Positions 1-7,821 of a DNA stretch of 64,000 bases are shown in pieces. Within the stretch, counting starts at the first letter, position 1; every line of letters starts with the position of its first letter. The stretch lies in assembly GCA_958296115.1 (NCBI GenBank), contig OY282442.1, positions 2,648,943 through 2,712,942 of the forward strand, read 5' to 3'. The notes beneath the pieces are model-generated. The model did not search any database. It was not told where the DNA came from and saw only the letters and a program-made list of their open reading frames with translations. The position numbers and the translations under genes were made by a program. Origin of the DNA: an uncultured Dehalococcoidia bacterium (lineage in GTDB: Bacteria; Chloroflexota; Dehalococcoidia; Lucifugimonadales; CAJWER01).

Positions 1-732
1 CACCATCTTCCGGCTGCCCACGACGGTCACCGTTCTCACCTTATGCGGGTCCAGCCAACTCAGATGGATATTGGCGAGCTGCCCTTGGCGGAAGCGCAGC
101 GTCGAGAATACGACATCCTCGAGGGAGGGCTGAAGGTAGATTCCGCCCACTGCGCTCACGGTCTCAGGTTCGGACTCAAGCCAGTACTGGATGATCGATA
201 CGTCGTGGGGCGCCAAGTTCCACAGAACATTCACGTCGGACCGCACTATCCCCAGGTTGAGCCGGCGGCTGTAGATGTAGTGGATGTCGCCAAGGCTGCC
301 GGAGTCTATCATATCCTTCAGGTAGCTGACGGCTGAGTTGAACAGGAACGTGTGTCCGGCCATCAATACCAGGCCCTTTTCGCTGGCGTAATCGACTAGC
401 TCCTGGGCTTCGTCCGCCCTGGCAGCCAGCGGCTTCTCGACGAAAGCGTGTTTTCCGGCGCGCAAGGCCAGCCGAGCGGCCCGGTAGTGGTCGTTCGCCG
501 GAGTGGCGATTACCACCGCGTCGATCGAATCGGAATCGAAGATGTCCGACTCATTGCCGGAGACGCGCAGTCCCGGGTGACGGGAGCTTACGTATTCCTG
601 GGCGGCGGGCGACGAGTCGACCACCCGACGCACCTGGAAGTCGCGGGATTCCATGAGTACGCGCAGCAGGTTCTTTCCCCAATACCCACATCCTAATAAC
701 GCTGTTCTCACCTGGTGATTATGTGAAGTCAT
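1..732 (-). CDS. Gfo/Idh/MocA family oxidoreductase (C-terminus outside window)
   Basis: NAD(P)-dependent sugar-type oxidoreductase, cut by the left edge after 244 codons. The N-terminus shows the Rossmann glycine motif GCGYWG at residues 14-19, and the family EKP motif lies at residues 99-101, supplying the usual catalytic lysine. The start is the ATG at 732-730, ten bases downstream of the stop of the O-antigen-ligase-like gene on the same strand, so it is the distal gene of the polysaccharide cluster. By context it probably makes or modifies a sugar or nucleotide-sugar for a surface polymer. Family assignment is firm; the substrate is unknown. Confidence 0.88.
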   Translation of the reverse strand, partial: MTSHNHQVRTALLGCGYWGKNLLRVLMESRDFQVRRVVDSSPAAQEYVSSRHPGLRVSGNESDIFDSDSIDAVVIATPANDHYRAARLALRAGKHAFVEKPLAARADEAQELVDYASEKGLVLMAGHTFLFNSAVSYLKDMIDSGSLGDIHYIYSRRLNLGIVRSDVNVLWNLAPHDVSIIQYWLESEPETVSAVGGIYLQPSLEDVVFSTLRFRQGQLANIHLSWLDPHKVRTVTVVGSRKMV

Positions 733-742
733 ATAGCCTATC

Positions 743-2629
743 TCACGGTCGTGTCTTATCGTCGCCCACCGGCACGCTGTCCTTGGCCGGCGCGAGGAAC
801 CGAAACCTAGGCGGGAGCTTCTCGCGGAGGCCCCCACTGCTCTCCCGGCTTGGCATACCCAGAAGAAGCGGCAGGTTGAGTATTATGGCGACGAAGATAA
901 TCAGGTCCTTATGGTGGGCCAGATTGGTCGAGAATTGCTTCTGCATAAAAAGCGCGCTCGCTACCAAGAACACCGCCGTGATAATGTGAAAGTAGGGGTT
1001 TCGCTCGTCGAGCTTGACGAAGAACTTCCAGAGGCTCCTTAGAGCAAAGGCAAGGAGCGCCAACAGGAGGGCAAGTCCTATCAGGCCCAGCTCGGCCGCC
1101 GTCTCCGCAAAAATGTTGTGGGCGTAATTGTCCATCCCCGCGGTGCCCGCCCCCAAGAGGGGATTGGCCCTGAATTTGGTCAGGGCTTCTTCCATCAGAC
1201 CTAATCTGTTATCGATTACATGCCCATAAAGCTTTTCTTCTTCCGCGCCATCTGGAGATTGGACCGCCAGGACTAATGTCTCGTGGCGCCTCTGATTGGG
1301 CAGGGTTATCCCGGACTGCGGGAGTTTTCTCTCGATGATTGCATCTTCCTGTTCCTGGGCGTCTTTGCTTACGTCGGCGGGCGCGAGGGTAGTCTGTTGC
1401 GCTGTGGCTATCGGGCCTATGGCCGCCGTCTGCCCTCGGTAAGTCTCGCCCTCCTTTTCGTAGTACACATAGGCGCGCAAGAACTTGCCGCGGTCATCCT
1501 CGGTCGGGGTGTATTCGTATGTTGGGATGTTGTAGGTGTCGATGTCTGTCCAAGTGGCGTTGTCGGGCATATTGGCATCGTCGGTCAGAGGATCGGCCCT
1601 CTGCCAAAGCCAACGTTTCGGGGGGTCATCGTCGGTCCTGTGGGCCTGATCGTATACCAGGAAGGCGGAGATGACTTCTCCCACCCGCTTCTGTTCATCT
1701 TCATGCCAGACGCCGGCTTCGTGCCTGATGCCGGCTTCGCCGACTCTCGTTGTCGACAGCACGAATGCGGATGCAAAAATCGTGTAGAACAGAAAGCTCG
1801 TTGCGCCGAGAGTAACCAATAGGACAGGCAAGTTTCTGAATCTGCGCGTAATGAGGGCAATCAAGAAGGCGGCCAACAACGTTACAAACATGGTAACCAG
1901 CGTGGCGCGGGTGCCGATGATCAGCATGTCATAAAGCAGCGTCCCCACCATGGCCAGGCCCGGAACAATCCAGATGCGCCGCCAACCGGACATCAGGCCA
2001 ACGTACAACATCGCCCCGACCATCAAGAACATCCCGAATTGAATGGGGTTGGCTTTCAGGAAAACCAGGCGCTCGTTCCATTCCACTATCTCATACGGCA
2101 ACAGGTTTGCGACCGCATCGGGCAGGGTTAAGAAGGCTACGACACCGAGTCCCAAAACCGTTGCCGCCGCCAATATCGTAGTCAGGAAGAGCTTCACCCG
2201 AACGAATTCGATCAGGATGACACGAGCCAGGAAGTAGGGCGCCAGCGCCAGGCCCACGAACCGCAGACCCTTCTCCATACCGGCAGCCGAGCTGCTATTC
2301 GCCAGCATCACCAGAGCCAAGCCAACCAGGAGCGCATCCGCCCAAATAAACTGGAACCTTATCTCCCTGGTGGCCCAGAGGTGGACGCCAACGCAGAGTA
2401 TGGTAGCCAGCAGGAACACCAGTGTCAGGTTTATGGGTCCGAACAGCTGCGTTCCGCCGCGAAGCACGAAGCCGAAGGCGAACAGGGCAAGCGCAATGGA
2501 GGCGCAATACATCGACAGGACGCCCACGCCGGCGTCGGCAGCCCTAGAGGGCAGAGACGCCCAGGTCGAGCGAACCGAGCCGACCCAAGTTGCCGTCCTG
2601 ATCACAGGGGAGCCCATTCTAACCGCCAT
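743..2629 (-). CDS. O-antigen ligase-like (Wzy_C) polytopic membrane protein with an Ig-like insert
   Basis: A 628-residue inner-membrane protein with many hydrophobic segments. The signature PLLGAGTAG...NYAHN at residues 490-505 is the loop-and-helix typical of O-antigen ligases and polymerases (Wzy_C), followed by more membrane helices. A soluble insert at about residues 335-408 (WLWQRADP, then YTPTEDDRGKFLRAYV) resembles bacterial Ig-like/cadherin-like modules that contain YTPTADDxGxxLRA strings. The ATG at 2629 follows a GGGAGG ribosome site by four bases and lies 22 bases after the flippase stop. Role by family: polymerising or ligating lipid-linked glycans at the outer face of the membrane. 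Ligase and polymerase cannot be separated here. Confidence 0.8.
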   Translation of the reverse strand: MAVRMGSPVIRTATWVGSVRSTWASLPSRAADAGVGVLSMYCASIALALFAFGFVLRGGTQLFGPINLTLVFLLATILCVGVHLWATREIRFQFIWADALLVGLALVMLANSSSAAGMEKGLRFVGLALAPYFLARVILIEFVRVKLFLTTILAAATVLGLGVVAFLTLPDAVANLLPYEIVEWNERLVFLKANPIQFGMFLMVGAMLYVGLMSGWRRIWIVPGLAMVGTLLYDMLIIGTRATLVTMFVTLLAAFLIALITRRFRNLPVLLVTLGATSFLFYTIFASAFVLSTTRVGEAGIRHEAGVWHEDEQKRVGEVISAFLVYDQAHRTDDDPPKRWLWQRADPLTDDANMPDNATWTDIDTYNIPTYEYTPTEDDRGKFLRAYVYYEKEGETYRGQTAAIGPIATAQQTTLAPADVSKDAQEQEDAIIERKLPQSGITLPNQRRHETLVLAVQSPDGAEEEKLYGHVIDNRLGLMEEALTKFRANPLLGAGTAGMDNYAHNIFAETAAELGLIGLALLLALLAFALRSLWKFFVKLDERNPYFHIITAVFLVASALFMQKQFSTNLAHHKDLIIFVAIILNLPLLLGMPSRESSGGLREKLPPRFRFLAPAKDSVPVGDDKTRP

Positions 2630-2651
2630 GAAACCTCCCGCTCCTCTGGCC

Positions 2652-3986
2652 TTATGCCTCTACCGGCCCGCGCCGCGCCCCCCGGCGCAGCGTCGCGACT
2701 ATGAACGGAACGAAAGCCGCCGCGAAAGCAATCCAGCCAATGGAGTTGGCCCACGCCGCCCCCTCCGCTCCGTACTTGGGGGCCAGTATCAATATCGCCG
2801 TAACCATAGCCGCCAGCGTCACCGCCGATGACGCCAGATGGGGAATGGCTCTTCCCGTCGCGGCGGGCAGGACGTAAAGGGGCGCAATGACCGCGAAGGC
2901 CAAGGCCCCTGGAAGCAGGAACAGCAACGGGAAGGCGGCTTCTTCGAAACTGGGACCCAGCATAATCCGGATAATCGGTCCGTGAATTATAGCAAGCAGT
3001 CCGTATCCGGCAACAGCGATAGCGAGCGACAATAGCGTAAAATGGCGGGAAATTCGGCGAACAGCGGCCATGTCTCCGCCGTACCACTGCCGGCTGTATT
3101 CGGCCTGCACGCCGGTGGAGATGGAGCGGAAGGGATGCTTGGTGGCGTCGACAATCTGGTGCGCGGCTCGGTACAGCCCAACCTGGCTCAAGCTGACGAT
3201 GTTGGCTATCAGGATTACGTCGATATGCAGGATGACGGCTTCGACCGACGCCCGCCAGAACGACCCGACCTGGAACGCGATGACGTCTCGGCCAGGCACT
3301 TTAGCCGACAACGAGCGCAGAAACCCCGGCAGACCCGCTTTCCTCTCCGAGGAGGCGGCGGCAATGAACATCCCGACCCCGGTTATCACGTCTCCTGCAA
3401 CATAGGCCAATACTACCATGATTAGCCCACCCTCGGTCAACCATGCCGCCAGCAGAAAGGCGACCCTCGTCGCCGCGCTGACCACCGCAACGGCAAAGCC
3501 CAACCGCAGCTGGTCGGCCAGTCTCAGCAACGCCATGCTTTCCCTGACCGTGGCCGCCGCGACGCCCCCGACCCCGTACACAAGCAGCGACGACTTGTAG
3601 TCCTCCGTGTCTCCAAGCAGGCCGCTCACGGCGAGGGCCGCAACCGCCAGCAGGGTGTAGGAGACCAGGGAAAGCGCCTGGGATACTATATAGGTGAACC
3701 GCAGCGTACCTGTCGCCTCTTCCATGCGGCCCTCAGCCACACTGCGAGTCACGAACGTTGTAATGACTTCGTTGCCCGGCAGGGACACGAACCGATAGAG
3801 AAGCGAGGTTAACGCTATGATGATAGCCAGAACCCCCAAGCCCTCGGGCCCCAGGATCCGGGCCGAAAGCGCCACCTGAACTATGCTGGCCACTATCTGG
3901 GCCGCCGTTATCGCGCCTATCCACAACGTCTGCCGCGCCGCGCGTCGGTCGGACGCCGGGAGCAGCCGGGCAATTAACGGATTCAC
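2652..3986 (-). CDS. Polysaccharide flippase (Wzx/MATE-like, MOP superfamily)
   Basis: 444-residue polytopic membrane protein with about twelve hydrophobic segments. It begins with a membrane-proximal segment ending in ARILGPEGLG, a string typical of polysaccharide export proteins of the MOP superfamily. It should flip undecaprenyl-linked oligosaccharide across the membrane for the neighbouring ligase/polymerase. I chose the GTG start at 3986-3984 because it overlaps the TGA of the VanZ-like gene as GTGA, a classic coupling junction. Longer in-frame starts would run through the VanZ-like gene and encode arginine-rich, non-homologous sequence. Confidence 0.85.
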   Translation of the reverse strand: MNPLIARLLPASDRRAARQTLWIGAITAAQIVASIVQVALSARILGPEGLGVLAIIIALTSLLYRFVSLPGNEVITTFVTRSVAEGRMEEATGTLRFTYIVSQALSLVSYTLLAVAALAVSGLLGDTEDYKSSLLVYGVGGVAAATVRESMALLRLADQLRLGFAVAVVSAATRVAFLLAAWLTEGGLIMVVLAYVAGDVITGVGMFIAAASSERKAGLPGFLRSLSAKVPGRDVIAFQVGSFWRASVEAVILHIDVILIANIVSLSQVGLYRAAHQIVDATKHPFRSISTGVQAEYSRQWYGGDMAAVRRISRHFTLLSLAIAVAGYGLLAIIHGPIIRIMLGPSFEEAAFPLLFLLPGALAFAVIAPLYVLPAATGRAIPHLASSAVTLAAMVTAILILAPKYGAEGAAWANSIGWIAFAAAFVPFIVATLRRGARRGPVEA

Positions 3987-4372
3987 GCCCTTCCCCGCAA
4001 CAGCGCGTGGGCCAATGCCAGCCCTACTACTCCGCCCAGGGTGTCGAGGGCCAGGTCGACGCCGCTGGGCCGACGCCCCGGAATGAACGACTGGTGAACC
4101 TCGTCGGAAATGCCGTACAGCGCGGTGAACGCCACAACGGCGCCCCACAGCGCCGGGAGCGAAGTAAAGCCCTCCCAAGTACGAAACGCTCGATAGGCCA
4201 GGGCCGCCAGAATGGCGAACTCGACAACGTGGGCCGCGTCAAAGACAAACGGCACACCGGTATCGAGTCTTCCTACAACGTCGCCGCTGAGACTCGTCCC
4301 CCAGAAGATGACGCCCATCCAGACGAACAGCGGCGCCCAATAGAAGGAGAGCTGCCGGATGAATTGATGCAA
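3983..4372 (-). CDS. VanZ-like family membrane protein
   Basis: 129-residue protein with four hydrophobic segments and the VanZ-family signature DEVHQSFIPGR followed by D(L)ALDTLGG near the C-terminus. VanZ-like proteins are small membrane proteins linked in some species to glycopeptide tolerance; most have no known activity. It is the first gene of the leftward polysaccharide cluster and overlaps the flippase start by four bases, so the two are probably translated together. Position suggests an envelope role. Confidence 0.85.
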   Translation of the reverse strand: MHQFIRQLSFYWAPLFVWMGVIFWGTSLSGDVVGRLDTGVPFVFDAAHVVEFAILAALAYRAFRTWEGFTSLPALWGAVVAFTALYGISDEVHQSFIPGRRPSGVDLALDTLGGVVGLALAHALLRGRA

Positions 4373-4458
4373 TCATTCCCTCGCCTGGCCCAATTCGAGG
4401 AAGTTGCGGCAGTTTAGAACATTGGAACTCTACCACATCTGCGGCTGGGTGGTCAATG

Positions 4459-4514
4459 AGGAGGACCGCGCCGGAAATCCCACCGCCAGTGGGACGATTA
4501 CGCGCGGTCCTCCT
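4459..4514. repeat. Nested inverted repeat (possible terminator or regulatory hairpin)
   Basis: A perfect 12-base stem is formed by AGGAGGACCGCG at 4459-4470 and CGCGGTCCTCCT at 4503-4514. Inside it lies a second hairpin, TCCCAC at 4478-4483 with GTGGGA at 4489-4494. No T-run follows on either strand. It sits between the start of the VanZ-like gene and the end of the SIMPL gene, both on the minus strand, so it could end transcription from the SIMPL gene, although it lacks the canonical uridine tail. Confidence 0.5.
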
Positions 4515-4560
4515 GCGGTAGCGACCTCGAAATGGGGGCCTACCCGCTAAGCGCGGCGGC

Positions 4561-5307
4561 TTACTCTATGGAGAAGACCGCCTGCACGCTCAGGCTGAGC
4601 TCCAGTTCCCCTCCGCTGATCGAGGTATTCGCAGCCGCGGCTGGCGCTCTCATCATCATCGCGTCCTCCGCAAAACCGCGGACCACCGGCTCGTCGCCCA
4701 CCTCCGCGATGTAGATCAGGTCGCCTACCTCCACGCCTGCGAGGCTCGCCAGGTGCTCCGCCTTCGCAGTGGCGTTGTCCACGGCCTCCTCTCGAAGCTG
4801 CTCCATGAACCGCTTGGGGTCCTCGATGCTGAAGTTGATCCCGCTGATCCTCGTCGAGTCCCCGCCAGCCGACGCTACGTCGTCTATGACCTTGCCGACG
4901 GCGTCTATGTCCCGTATCTTGATGATCGCGTCGTTGCTCACCGTGTAGCCGACGAGCTCCTGCCTCGTGGTGCGTCTCCCGTTGCTCGTCACCTCAGGGT
5001 ACTCGTACCTGGGCCAGATGTTGAAGGACCGCGTCTGCACGTCGGCGTCGTCGAGTCCGTTGGCCTTGACAGCCTGGATTACCGCGTCCATGGCCTGGGC
5101 CGCCTGGGCGCGGGCGTCGGCAACGGTCTCAGCCATAGTCTCCACGCCGATGTTCAACAGCGCTATGTCCGGCTCGACGCTGACGCTCGCCTCGCCCTTG
5201 ACCCGAATCCCCGCGCTGGAGTCCGTCTGCGCGCCGGCGGCGCAGGCGATGCCCCCGACAAGCAGGACAGCTATCCCCAACAACGCCGCAAGTCCTCGCA
5301 TGGTCAT
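4561..5307 (-). CDS. SIMPL (DUF541) domain secreted protein
   Basis: 248 residues with an N-terminal hydrophobic export signal (MRGLAALLGIAVLLVGGIACA) that may be cut by signal peptidase I or II. The remainder matches the SIMPL/DUF541 pattern: IRVKGEASVSVEPDIALLNI at the start of the mature protein, an alternating helix rich in alanine, then SFNIWPRYEY and a long C-terminal helix-strand part. Family members are periplasmic or outer-surface proteins of unclear function (BP26, YggE). The start at 5307 is supported by GAGGAG seven bases upstream; a second ATG two codons later is possible. Single gene. Confidence 0.88.
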   Translation of the reverse strand: MTMRGLAALLGIAVLLVGGIACAAGAQTDSSAGIRVKGEASVSVEPDIALLNIGVETMAETVADARAQAAQAMDAVIQAVKANGLDDADVQTRSFNIWPRYEYPEVTSNGRRTTRQELVGYTVSNDAIIKIRDIDAVGKVIDDVASAGGDSTRISGINFSIEDPKRFMEQLREEAVDNATAKAEHLASLAGVEVGDLIYIAEVGDEPVVRGFAEDAMMMRAPAAAANTSISGGELELSLSVQAVFSIE

Positions 5308-5369
5308 TGGTCCGCTCCTCTCCTAAACAGTCTTCTCTCACGTGTAAAACGGCTGACGCCCCCATCAGG

Positions 5370-5615
5370 TTAGAGAAGATTCAACTCACGGACGTCGGGA
5401 GCGTGTATCTTCAGCGACGATTCCATCATCCCCTCGACCATCTCGTGGCTGGGCACGCACTCGGGGCAATCCTCGTTCACGCCCTCATTGTAGCGTACCG
5501 TCAGCCGCCCGTCCGACAGGTCCACGAATTCGAGCGAGCCGCCCTCGGCCCCGACGATGGTCCCGAAGAGCTCTATGACGGTCTCCACTCCCTGGTCGAC
5601 GCCAATCGCAGCCAA
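5370..5615 (-). CDS. NifU-like C-terminal domain Fe-S scaffold protein
   Basis: 81-residue protein aligning over its whole length with the NifU C-terminal domain: helix VETVIELFGTIV, the GGSLEFVDL strand, the metal-binding C-P-E-C pair, and closing DVRELNLL. Such stand-alone domains hold a transient Fe-S cluster and pass it to apo-enzymes in the cytoplasm. An in-frame TAA sits immediately upstream, so the TTG at 5615-5613 is the first usable start; a run of seven G just upstream can serve as the ribosome site. The promoter at 5652-5680 reads into it. Confidence 0.78.
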   Translation of the reverse strand: MAAIGVDQGVETVIELFGTIVGAEGGSLEFVDLSDGRLTVRYNEGVNEDCPECVPSHEMVEGMMESSLKIHAPDVRELNLL

Positions 5616-5651
5616 TTATATCCCCCCCATGGCCGGCAGTCCTCGCAACGA

Positions 5652-5680
5652 AGCCTAACCCCCGTCTTTCGGCATGTCAA
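5652..5680 (-). promoter_or_regulatory. Promoter candidate for the NifU-like gene
   Basis: On the minus strand a perfect TTGACA (-35, 5675-5680) is followed after 17 bases by TAGGCT (-10, 5652-5657). The -35 box is half of the 12-base palindrome GTCAACGTTGAC at 5676-5687, whose other half is the -35 box of the opposing promoter. Confidence 0.5.
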
Positions 5681-5682
5681 CG

Positions 5683-5711
5683 TTGACTCCAGCGCGGAGC
5701 CGCCATAGACT
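5683..5711 (+). promoter_or_regulatory. Promoter candidate for the alpha/beta hydrolase, giving a leaderless mRNA
   Basis: TTGACT (5683-5688), 17-base spacer, TAGACT (5706-5711). Transcription would begin at about 5718-5719, which is the hydrolase ATG, consistent with the absence of a Shine-Dalgarno sequence there. Confidence 0.5.
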
Positions 5712-5718
5712 TCGACCC

Positions 5719-6633
5719 ATGAAGGAACGACAAGGGTTGTCTCTGTTCGCAGCCGCCAGGGCTGCCGGGGTCGAGTTCACACGCGAGGCGACCCCCGACG
5801 AGCGGTTCGCGCGCCTCCGCGGGCTGCGCTTCCACTACCTCGACTGGGGAGATCCCGACGCGCCGCCCATCCTGATGCTGCACGGCATGGCGCAATCCGC
5901 CCATGCCTGGGACTTCGCCGCGCTCGCATTCAGCGACCGATACCGCGTCCTGGCGCTCGACCAGCGCGGACACGGGGATACCGACTGGGCCCCCGACGGC
6001 GACTACTCCCTCGACGCCCATGTCGGAGACCTCACGTCATTCATAGAGACGTTAGACCTGCGCGGCATCGTGCTGGTGGGCCTCTCCATGGGCGGGCGGA
6101 ACGCCTTCTCCTATGCGGCGCTGCGCCCCGACCGCGTTCGGGCGCTCGTGATAGTGGACATTGCCCCAGAATCAGCCCGGTCCGGGGCGTCCGCCATACG
6201 CAATTTCATCGAGCGCGTGGACGAGCTCGACACCTTCGACGAGTTCGTCGAGCGGGTCAAGGGATACAACCCGCGCCGCTCCGACGCCCAGATAAGGGGC
6301 AGCCTCGCCCACAACCTAAAGCGGCTCCCGAACGGCAGATGGACGTGGAAGTACGACAAGGCCCTGCGCTCTCCCTCGCGCCCGCAGCCTGGCCCCGAAT
6401 ACACCGCGCGCCAATGGGATTACGTCGAGAGGGTGCGATGCCCAACGCTGCTGGTGCGCGGCGCATACAGCAAGGTGGTCTCCCAGGAGATAGCCGAAAA
6501 GACCTTGCGCCGGCTCCAAAACGGCTCCCTCGCCGTGATCCAGGACGCCGGCCACCTCGTGCCAGGCGACAACCCGCCCGGTTTCCACCAGGCGCTCCAA
6601 GACTTCCTCGACGGGCTGGGATGCGGAGATTAG
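5719..6633 (+). CDS. Alpha/beta-fold hydrolase
   Basis: 304 residues with the full catalytic set of an alpha/beta hydrolase: oxyanion-hole HG (MLHGMAQ), nucleophile elbow GLSMGG with Ser123, and the C-terminal histidine in DAGHLVPGDNP (His279). The acid is likely the Asp of the VDIAPE region or a later residue. Family enzymes cleave esters, epoxides, C-C bonds or lactones; the substrate cannot be read from sequence. A longer in-frame ATG exists at 5674, but the promoter at 5683-5711 places the transcript start at the 5719 ATG, so I use that start. The last codons contain TGCGGAGATT, a half-site of the Fic operator that follows. Confidence 0.87.
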   Translation: MKERQGLSLFAAARAAGVEFTREATPDERFARLRGLRFHYLDWGDPDAPPILMLHGMAQSAHAWDFAALAFSDRYRVLALDQRGHGDTDWAPDGDYSLDAHVGDLTSFIETLDLRGIVLVGLSMGGRNAFSYAALRPDRVRALVIVDIAPESARSGASAIRNFIERVDELDTFDEFVERVKGYNPRRSDAQIRGSLAHNLKRLPNGRWTWKYDKALRSPSRPQPGPEYTARQWDYVERVRCPTLLVRGAYSKVVSQEIAEKTLRRLQNGSLAVIQDAGHLVPGDNPPGFHQALQDFLDGLGCGD

Positions 6634-6640
6634 AGGGCTT

Positions 6641-6665
6641 AATCTCCGCATATCTTGCGGAGATT
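6641..6665. promoter_or_regulatory. Upstream operator-like palindrome of the Fic gene
   Basis: Perfect 10-base arms AATCTCCGCA (6641-6650) and TGCGGAGATT (6656-6665) around a five-base loop, lying just upstream of the -35 box of the Fic promoter. The same half-site also occurs at 6622-6631 in the end of the hydrolase gene. Confidence 0.6.
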
Positions 6666-6667
6666 AC

Positions 6668-6697
6668 TTGCGCCCCGCGAGGATTGGAGAGTATAAT
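6668..6697 (+). promoter_or_regulatory. Promoter of the Fic gene
   Basis: TTGCGC (6668-6673), 18-base spacer and a perfect TATAAT (6692-6697). The -10 box overlaps the first arm of the second palindrome, so a protein bound there would block RNA polymerase. Confidence 0.6.
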
Positions 6698-6719
6698 CTC
6701 CGCAGGTTATGCGGAGAAT
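6695..6719. promoter_or_regulatory. Second operator-like palindrome overlapping -10 box and start codon of the Fic gene
   Basis: AATCTCCGCA (6695-6704), five-base loop, then TGCGGAGAAT (6710-6719), one mismatch from perfect. It overlaps the -10 box and the start codons of the Fic gene. Confidence 0.6.
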
Positions 6720-7821
6720 GTACATACACGAACATCCGGATTGGCCCAATCTCCGCTGGGAACAGGAGGGCTTGGCCGAAAAGCTCGCCGCGACGCGGCA
6801 CAGGCAGGGCCGTCTGTTTGGCGGCATGGAGGCGCTCGGATTCGACCTCAGGCAGAAGGCGCTGCTGCTGACCTTTACCGAAGACGTGACCGAGAGCAGC
6901 GGCATCGAGGGCGAAAAGCTCGATAAGCGGCAGGTCCGTTCCTCCGTAGCCCGACGCCTAGGCCTCGACGTCGGCGGACTAGAACGGGCCGACCGGGACG
7001 TCGAGGGCATCGTCGAGATGACCTTGGACGCGACGCGGCGCTGCCGCGAGCCCCTGACCGCCGAGCGGCTGCGCGGCTGGCATTCGGCGATGTTCCCCAC
7101 CGGACGCAGCGGCATCGACCGCATCATCGTCGGAAGGTGGCGCGGCGCCAGCGGCGACCCGATGCAAGTCGTCTCCGGCCCCTACGGCCGAGAGCGCGTA
7201 CATTTCGAGGCGCCGAGCGCCCAGCGGCTCGACGAGGAGATGCGGGCGTTCCTCGACTGGTTCGAGGCGCCCTCCGGGACCGACCACGTGATCAGGGCGG
7301 GGCTGGCACATCTCCGGTTCGTAACCATCCACCCGTTCGAGGACGGCAACGGGCGCATCGCCAGAGCCATCGCGGACATGGCCCTGGCGCGCTCCGAAGG
7401 AAGCCCGGATCGCTTCTATAGCATGTCGTCCCAAATACGGCAGGAGCGCGCTGACTACTACGACGTCCTGGAACGAACCCAGAAGGGAACGCCGGACGTG
7501 TCCGAGTTTCTGGACTGGTTCCTGTCCTGCTTGGACAGGGCCATCGAGAAGGCGCAGGTTACACTCGACGCCGCGCTGTCAAGAGCGCGGTTCTGGGAGC
7601 GCGCCGCCGCTCTTTCACTCAACGAACGGCAGCACCTCGTCGTCAACCGTCTCCTGGACGGCTTCGAGGGCAAGCTCACCTCGTCGAAATGGGCCAAGCT
7701 CGCCAAGTGCTCGCAGGACACCGCCCTGCGGGACATCACGGGCCTGATAGAGCGCGGCGTCCTGGTCCGCGGCGCACAGGGCGGCCGCAGCGCTAGCTAC
7801 GACCTCGCGGTTGCCGAGTGA
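6718..7821 (+). CDS. Fic-domain protein with N-terminal inhibitory motif and C-terminal winged helix
   Basis: 367 residues. The N-terminus (MYIHEHPDWPNLRW) matches DUF4172. The class II inhibitory motif (S/T)xxxE(G/N) is present as SSGIEG at residues 60-65. The catalytic Fic loop HPFEDGNGR begins at residue 205, with intact His, Asp and Arg, so AMP transfer (or another nucleotide transfer) to protein hydroxyls is expected and is normally restrained by the inhibitory glutamate. The last 70 residues form a winged helix (SSKWAKLAKCSQDTALRDI). I chose the ATG at 6718 because homologues begin MYIH; an ATG three codons earlier is possible. The 3' end overlaps the convergent GH105 fusion gene by 29 bases. 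Confidence 0.9.
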   Translation: MYIHEHPDWPNLRWEQEGLAEKLAATRHRQGRLFGGMEALGFDLRQKALLLTFTEDVTESSGIEGEKLDKRQVRSSVARRLGLDVGGLERADRDVEGIVEMTLDATRRCREPLTAERLRGWHSAMFPTGRSGIDRIIVGRWRGASGDPMQVVSGPYGRERVHFEAPSAQRLDEEMRAFLDWFEAPSGTDHVIRAGLAHLRFVTIHPFEDGNGRIARAIADMALARSEGSPDRFYSMSSQIRQERADYYDVLERTQKGTPDVSEFLDWFLSCLDRAIEKAQVTLDAALSRARFWERAAALSLNERQHLVVNRLLDGFEGKLTSSKWAKLAKCSQDTALRDITGLIERGVLVRGAQGGRSASYDLAVAE

